From Proteobacteria bacterium ST_bin11 (lineage in GTDB: Bacteria > Pseudomonadota > Gammaproteobacteria > Methylococcales > Methylomonadaceae), in assembly GCA_002083615.1 (NCBI GenBank), contig MSXO01000086.1, forward strand, positions 1-10,701: DNA of 10,701 bases, given 5' to 3'. The position numbers and the translations under genes were made by a program. The notes beneath the pieces are model-generated. The model was not told where the DNA came from. It ran no database searches and saw only the letters and a program-made list of their open reading frames with translations. This document shows positions 7,140 to 10,701 of this stretch, in pieces (positions within the stretch are counted from its first letter, which is position 1; each line of letters starts with the position of its first letter).

Positions 7140-7160
7140 GAACGTTAGATTGCCAGTAAC
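7140..7160 (+). repeat. Direct repeat GAACGTTAGAT..., copy 1
   Basis: A 21-base stretch beginning GAACGTTAGATTGCC recurs at 7349-7369 as GAACGTTAGATATGCC; the first 11 bases are identical and the rest is close after a one-base shift. The core GTTAGAT also occurs inverted at 7394-7400. Confidence 0.45.
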
Positions 7161-7348
7161 AATATTAGGGTTATATCCCAAGAATTACCTGCCTCAATCA
7201 TCTAAAAATTCCAAGCTTTAAACTTTTGAATTACTCGTCTACGCTTTTTTTAGAAAATCCAGAAATGGGGCAGTTGGAATAGTGAATAGGGGATTCCGCT
7301 ATCATATGCCTTTCTGGTCCATTCTTGAGTTTTGCATCATGTGAGTGC

Positions 7349-7369
7349 GAACGTTAGATATGCCGTTAC
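7349..7369 (+). repeat. Direct repeat GAACGTTAGAT..., copy 2
   Basis: This is the second copy, 209 bases from the first. Its core GTTAGAT (7353-7359) faces ATCTAAC (7394-7400), making a 7-base inverted pair about 80-130 bases ahead of the Cache-CheW start. This is a plausible regulator site. Confidence 0.45.
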
Positions 7370-7419
7370 TAGGAGAGTAATTCAAGTAATCTAATCTAAC
7401 CCGACTCATGGTGTTAAAG

Positions 7420-7439
7420 ACTATTTAAAATAGGGTTTT
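7420..7439 (-). repeat. 20-base motif, right copy (mirrored at 6847-6866)
   Basis: On the plus strand this reads ACTATTTAAAATAGGGTTTT. It includes a perfect small palindrome, CTATTT-A-AAATAG (7421-7433), and TAAAAT (7426-7431), a near-consensus -10 without a fitting -35. It ends 41 bases before the chosen start of the Cache-CheW gene, a promoter-proximal position. A CTGTT follows shortly after both copies when each is read toward its own gene. Confidence 0.5.
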
Positions 7440-7480
7440 CCTGTTTTTAAATTCTTTTGCAAAAACATGAGATGGTAACT

Positions 7481-10087
7481 ATGAGAAAACGTAAAAAGTC
7501 GTCGGACAAAGCTGATATTGCCTATTTGTCACGATTCATGGGGGCGATTTCTCCTGATCAGAGCCGATTAAATGAGATACAAGCGGTTTACGATAACCTT
7601 ACTCTGCTGGGGCAATTATTGGGCGCGGGAACCGATATCACGAGCATGCGACAGGATTTTCAGGAACTGGCTGCGGTATTATTGGAGCAGTTAGCCAAAG
7701 AGCATTACAAAAAAGCCACCCTAAATTTAGGCTCCTGCGCTCGAGTTGCTATCGATATTTTAACTAGAAATTTATACGAACGAACTGCCGATATTGGATT
7801 TTTGGCGACAGACATTGAAGTGTGCGAGTTTGCAGAAGCAGTAGAGGGCAATCCGGAGATTAAGTCCGACCCCGATTGGTTGAGACGACTGTCAAACCAC
7901 TTTTCCGAATACGTTGCTAAGTATTCGGTATACCACAATATTATTTTACTCACGCCGGATGGCGAAGTTTTGGTGCAACTGGACCCGAAAAACCCGGTCA
8001 CGAAATCAACCGACGTTCTGATTGATGAAGCGTTAACCACCAATTGCGGCTTCGTTGAAGTTTTTCGCCAGTCCGATTTATTGCCCCAGGAATCTAGTCC
8101 CTTAATTTACGCCTATCGGGTAATGTCAAAAGACGGTTCACACCCAGTAGGTGTTTTGTGCCTATGTTTTCGTTTTGAAGACGAGTGCAAGCTAATTTTT
8201 GATAGCCTGTTATCGCAAGATGACTGGCTAGTCATCACGTTGCTCGATAATACTGGGAAAATCATTGCCACAAGCGATGTTTATCAATTCCCAATCGGCG
8301 CTTATCTTGAGCCCGTGGAGAACAATCAGTGCAGTATTCGGCGTTTTAATGGTCGGGAATATTTGACCACTACGCATCAAGCAACTGCTTATCAGGGGTA
8401 TGGCGGTCCTGGCTGGCTAGGTCATGCGATGGCACCCGTGAACCATGCGTTTGAAATGGCCGAAGCGCTCGAACTGCGAGATGTCCCGGAGGATTTTCTC
8501 GCCGGGGTGCTAAGTGTAGCCACGCTGTTCAGCGATACTTTGAGAGGAATACCCATTAGTGCAACCACTATTCAGCAAGAATTGAATCGTGCAGTATGGA
8601 ACGGCAACATATGGCTAGCCAGGGAAAATAATTCGCATAATTCTGCGTTTGCCAAAGTCTTGTTGCGTGAAATCGGTCGTACTGGCGTCCGTACCAGAAA
8701 CGTTTTCAGTGAATCGACCACCAATTTATATAAAACAGTGGTTTCGTCGGTCTTATTTGATTGCAGCGCACAGGCTTCTTTGGCAATTGACATAATGGAC
8801 CGCAATCTATACGAGCGTGCTAACGATTGCCGCTGGTGGTCATTGACCCGGTTTTTCAGGGAAGAACTGGAACCGGGCAAAGCATCAATCAACACTGCCA
8901 AATTAACTGACATGTTGCGCTATATCAACGGTTTGTATACGGTCTACACCAACTTAATTTTGTTTGATACGTCCGGAAAAGTAATTGCGGTATCTAACCC
9001 AGCATACAACGATATTTTGAGTCAGGTTATTTCTGAACCTTGGGTTAGACCTACGTTAGCACTGGGAAATCCGCAGCGCTATTGTGTGTCTGATTTTGCT
9101 AAAACTAATTTGTATATTAACCAACCGACCTATATTTATACTTCAGCGATTCGTTCGATTAATAGTGCCGAGCCAGTCGGTGGCATTGCGATTGTGTTTG
9201 ACTCGACGCAACAACTGAAAGCAATGTTGAACGATGCTTTGCCTAGAGATGAAAATGGTCGCCTGGTAAATGGTGCGTTTGCAGTATTCGTCGAAACCGA
9301 CGGCAAAATTATATCCACTACCAGCGAAGATCTGACTATCGGTCTGAAGCTAGATGTCAGTCCGGGGTTTTTGAACTTACAGCGCGGAGATTCGGTTTCG
9401 GGCATCATTGTGTATAACGGTATTTACTATGCCGTTGGTTCTTGCAAAAGCAACGGTTATCGCGAGTACAAGTCGCATGGCGATTCTTATCAAAACGAAG
9501 TTGTCGCTTTGGTATTTACACCTCTTTCACAAAGTGTGGTCGAAGAATCGTTTTATGAGCGGCACAAGAATCGTACCGAAAGTTACGCGCTCAGAAAACC
9601 GAGAACGGGTGAAACGTGTGATGTAGCGACATTCTATATCGGTAATTCATTATACGGTCTGTTCCCCGGTTCGGTTGTCGCTGCCATCGACACGGAACGG
9701 TTAACGCATATGCCGGGAAGTTCGGAATGGGTTGCAGGTTGTTTGATGCACGAAGATGAAGCAATCTCAGTGGTTGATATCTCACCGTTACCTGCTGTTA
9801 ACTTAGTCGAAGGCGAACGACGCAAAGTTCGTGAGGACACTAAGGCAAAAAAACAGGTGTTATTACTCCGCTCAGAAGAAAAAGACATTTCGTTTGGGGT
9901 CTTGATTGATAATTTGGGCGAAATTTCGGAAATCGAAATGAACCGTTTTGAACCAGTTCCCTTTACGATAAACAGCAACTCGATAATTGATAGCCTAGTT
10001 AAGCCAGAAAACATGGAAAGCGCACGACGAATGCTGGTGATTTTGTCGATTGACAAAATGCTTGAGCGCTTCAAATTGCAACCTTGA
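7481..10087 (+). CDS. Soluble tandem Cache-like sensor with C-terminal CheW domain
   Basis: The 868-residue product has three parts. Two halves are repeats of each other: A97-region 'VAIDILTRNLYERTADI' matches 'LAIDIMDRNLYERANDC' near 434-450, and 'YSVYHNIILLTPDGEVLVQLDP' (148-169) matches 'YTVYTNLILFDTSGKVIAVSNP' near 486-507. Each half has the alternating strand/turn pattern of a double-Cache ligand-binding domain (D-x-x-G-K/E-V/I-I/L turns). The C-terminus from about 714 is CheW-like: TFYIGNSLYGLFPGSVVAAID, then LTHMPGSSEWVAGCLMHEDEAISVVDIS. CheW domains dock to CheA and chemoreceptor tips. There is no signal peptide, membrane helix, HAMP or methyl-accepting domain, although Cache domains normally face outward. 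The start at 7481 has GAG at 7469-7471 nine bases upstream; ATG 7472 and TTG 7457 are in frame. Lower GC than the upstream genes. No che gene is adjacent. A role in delivering a cytoplasmic signal to a chemosensory array is inference. Confidence 0.85.
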   Translation: MRKRKKSSDKADIAYLSRFMGAISPDQSRLNEIQAVYDNLTLLGQLLGAGTDITSMRQDFQELAAVLLEQLAKEHYKKATLNLGSCARVAIDILTRNLYERTADIGFLATDIEVCEFAEAVEGNPEIKSDPDWLRRLSNHFSEYVAKYSVYHNIILLTPDGEVLVQLDPKNPVTKSTDVLIDEALTTNCGFVEVFRQSDLLPQESSPLIYAYRVMSKDGSHPVGVLCLCFRFEDECKLIFDSLLSQDDWLVITLLDNTGKIIATSDVYQFPIGAYLEPVENNQCSIRRFNGREYLTTTHQATAYQGYGGPGWLGHAMAPVNHAFEMAEALELRDVPEDFLAGVLSVATLFSDTLRGIPISATTIQQELNRAVWNGNIWLARENNSHNSAFAKVLLREIGRTGVRTRNVFSESTTNLYKTVVSSVLFDCSAQASLAIDIMDRNLYERANDCRWWSLTRFFREELEPGKASINTAKLTDMLRYINGLYTVYTNLILFDTSGKVIAVSNPAYNDILSQVISEPWVRPTLALGNPQRYCVSDFAKTNLYINQPTYIYTSAIRSINSAEPVGGIAIVFDSTQQLKAMLNDALPRDENGRLVNGAFAVFVETDGKIISTTSEDLTIGLKLDVSPGFLNLQRGDSVSGIIVYNGIYYAVGSCKSNGYREYKSHGDSYQNEVVALVFTPLSQSVVEESFYERHKNRTESYALRKPRTGETCDVATFYIGNSLYGLFPGSVVAAIDTERLTHMPGSSEWVAGCLMHEDEAISVVDISPLPAVNLVEGERRKVREDTKAKKQVLLLRSEEKDISFGVLIDNLGEISEIEMNRFEPVPFTINSNSIIDSLVKPENMESARRMLVILSIDKMLERFKLQP

Positions 10088-10101
10088 TTTTTGTGATTTG
10101 G

Positions 10102-10223
10102 GGTTACAACTGTTGTTAAGGTGCATTGCAAATAACGGCGCCAGCCCTGCAAAGGGAGCATTAGCAACCGGGTAAAGCGCCGAATGATGAAAGGCTAACA
10201 TCCGGCGCAATACGACTGTAACC
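10102..10223. ncRNA. Candidate structured RNA or repeat element
   Basis: GGTTACA (10102-10108) and TGTAACC (10217-10223) are perfect inverted repeats that would close the segment. Inside are three arms, CGGCGC (10136-10141), GCGCCG (10177-10182) and CGGCGC (10203-10208), so the middle arm can pair with either neighbour. Between the first two is a hairpin CCCT-GCAA-AGGG (10145-10156) capped by a GNRA tetraloop, and TTAGC (10161-10165) can pair with GCTAA (10194-10198). It matches no riboswitch class that I know. Strand is undecided. Confidence 0.3.
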
Positions 10224-10301
10224 TAATGATGCTTTAGAGATACCGCCTTACGGTCTCGATCAACTAGCGCGAGCGGGCGGATATTTCATCAACAGCAAAT
10301 C

Positions 10302-10332
10302 TAGGTTGGGTTGAACGACAATCAAACCCAGC
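10302..10332. repeat. Short copy of the GGGTTGAACGA hairpin repeat
   Basis: It matches 4930-4960 at 28 of 31 positions, and TGGGTT (10307-10312) pairs with AACCCA (10325-10330). The distal arm that completes the 100-base element at 4928-5027 is absent here, so this is a half element. Confidence 0.65.
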
Positions 10333-10357
10333 TTAGAAGCCGCAGGTCATTAAGACT

Positions 10358-10701
10358 TTAATGCTTGGCAGTTTTCGCCGCCGCAAGCTCAAATATAATA
10401 ATTTCCGCTTCGCCTTTGCCGACGTTTTCCACGGTCATTTCCGCGCCGGTTTCCCAGAACACTTCGCCTTGGCTATAGACTTTGGTTTGGCCGTCATCGA
10501 CGACTTTCAACTTGCCCATCACCACATATCTTGGTCCTGGCCCTTCGTGGGTATGCGAGGGGGTTTTGTAGCCCTTGGGGAAGCGCACCCGCATTACATG
10601 GCTCTCGACGTCTTTACTGGGTAAAGTCACCGGCTTGGTCATTAACAATTCCCGCGAGAATTTGCTGGCGGACTCGTCGGCTTGCACCAGCGGCGACACA
10701 C
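10358..10701 (-). CDS. Small cupin-domain protein, probably exported (partial, 5' end beyond window)
   Basis: About 114 residues are visible, ending EIIIFELAAAKTAKH. The frame stays open to the window edge. The first visible residues (VSPLVQADESASKF) resemble the end of a signal peptide with cleavage after VQA, so the GTG at 10697-10699 is probably an internal valine and the real start lies outside. A single beta-barrel cupin core is seen: GYKTPSHTHEGPGPRYVVMG is motif 1 and GEVFWETGAEMTVEN is motif 2. The HxH pair is kept, but the usual motif 1 glutamate appears to be glycine and the motif 2 histidine appears to be methionine, so metal binding may be altered or lost. Such small periplasmic cupins often have no assigned function. 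It converges on the Cache-CheW gene. Confidence 0.8.
   Translation of the reverse strand, partial: VSPLVQADESASKFSRELLMTKPVTLPSKDVESHVMRVRFPKGYKTPSHTHEGPGPRYVVMGKLKVVDDGQTKVYSQGEVFWETGAEMTVENVGKGEAEIIIFELAAAKTAKH

Larger units (their letters stand above)
6653..7480. other. Long AT-rich divergent spacer with several repeats
   Basis: About 830 bases separate two divergent starts. I find no protein-like frame in it; most of 6780-7470 is AT-rich with stops in all frames. Contents seen are a -10 box for the glutamate-synthase-like gene, a 20-base motif present in opposite orientation at 6847 and 7420, an AT-rich palindrome at 6854-6880, a palindrome at 6913-6935, nested inverted repeats at 7043-7094, and a GAACGTTAGAT repeat at 7140 and 7349. 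Decayed mobile DNA or a large regulatory region are both possible. Confidence 0.6.
10088..10357. other. Spacer between convergent genes, rich in inverted repeats
   Basis: This 270-base spacer lies between the stops of the Cache-CheW and cupin genes. It contains a structured segment (10102-10223), a bulged hairpin at 10237-10257 (GAG/CTC and ACCG/CGGT arms around CCTTA), and a copy of the GGGTTGAACGA repeat (10302-10332). No frame in it looks coding. No classical hairpin with U-tract terminator is evident for either gene. Confidence 0.6.

Noticed and set aside
6847..7439. Intact insertion sequence bounded by the mirrored 20-base motif
   Set aside because: No transposase frame lies between the copies and no target duplication was seen; only a non-autonomous or decayed element remains possible.
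7457..7480. TTG start (7457) or first ATG (7472) for the Cache-CheW gene
   Set aside because: Neither has a spaced ribosome site; the ATG at 7481 has GAG nine bases upstream. The difference is at most eight residues, so the alternative is not excluded.
10102..10223. Reading of this segment as a c-di-GMP (GEMM) or cobalamin riboswitch, or an integron attC site
   Set aside because: The conserved GEMM core and the B12 box are absent, the segment follows rather than precedes a gene, and the paired attC core sites are not present.
1..10701. CRISPR array, tRNA, rRNA or recognisable defence system
   Set aside because: No regularly spaced direct repeats, no tRNA-like cloverleaf and no nuclease, helicase, toxin or methylase gene was found.

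Overview
The window looks like chromosome of a mid-GC gammaproteobacterium. The protein set, the gene style and the dispersed hairpin repeats remind me of Methylomonas and other Methylococcales methanotrophs. No marker gene proves this, so the taxonomic call is an inference. There are five clear full or nearly complete genes, one short gene tail at the left edge, and several repeat-rich or AT-rich spacers. I see no rRNA, tRNA, CRISPR array, intact insertion sequence or recognisable defence operon.

Left part (1-708): the last 48 codons of an unrecognised AT-rich gene are followed by about 560 bases without a convincing gene. That spacer carries two diverged copies of a hairpin repeat.

Middle part (709-5053): a CrtI/CrtISO/RetSat-like FAD oxidoreductase (+) meets a CPA2-type cation:proton antiporter (-) tail to tail. 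The antiporter shares a 121-base divergent promoter region with a flavin-dependent-halogenase-like protein (+). That protein keeps the WxWxIP signature and a lysine at the expected catalytic position. A 100-base palindromic repeat element closes this block. Two FAD enzymes of pigment or secondary-metabolite type with an antiporter between them is suggestive, but the three genes are not one operon.

Right part (5054-10701): a membrane-anchored FMN/3Fe-4S glutamate-synthase-like protein (-) is separated by about 830 AT-rich bases from an 868-residue protein (+). The latter has two tandem Cache-like halves and a C-terminal CheW domain but no membrane segment. The spacer holds a 20-base motif repeated in opposite orientation (18/20 identical), one copy upstream of each gene, plus further direct and inverted repeats. 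Downstream of the Cache-CheW gene is a compact segment of nested inverted repeats with a GNRA-capped hairpin, which may be a structured RNA or a repeat element. The window ends in the 3' portion of a probably exported cupin protein (-).

The best leads are the soluble Cache-Cache-CheW architecture, the mirrored motif in its upstream spacer, the structured segment behind it, and the halogenase-like enzyme. None of these by itself proves a new system.
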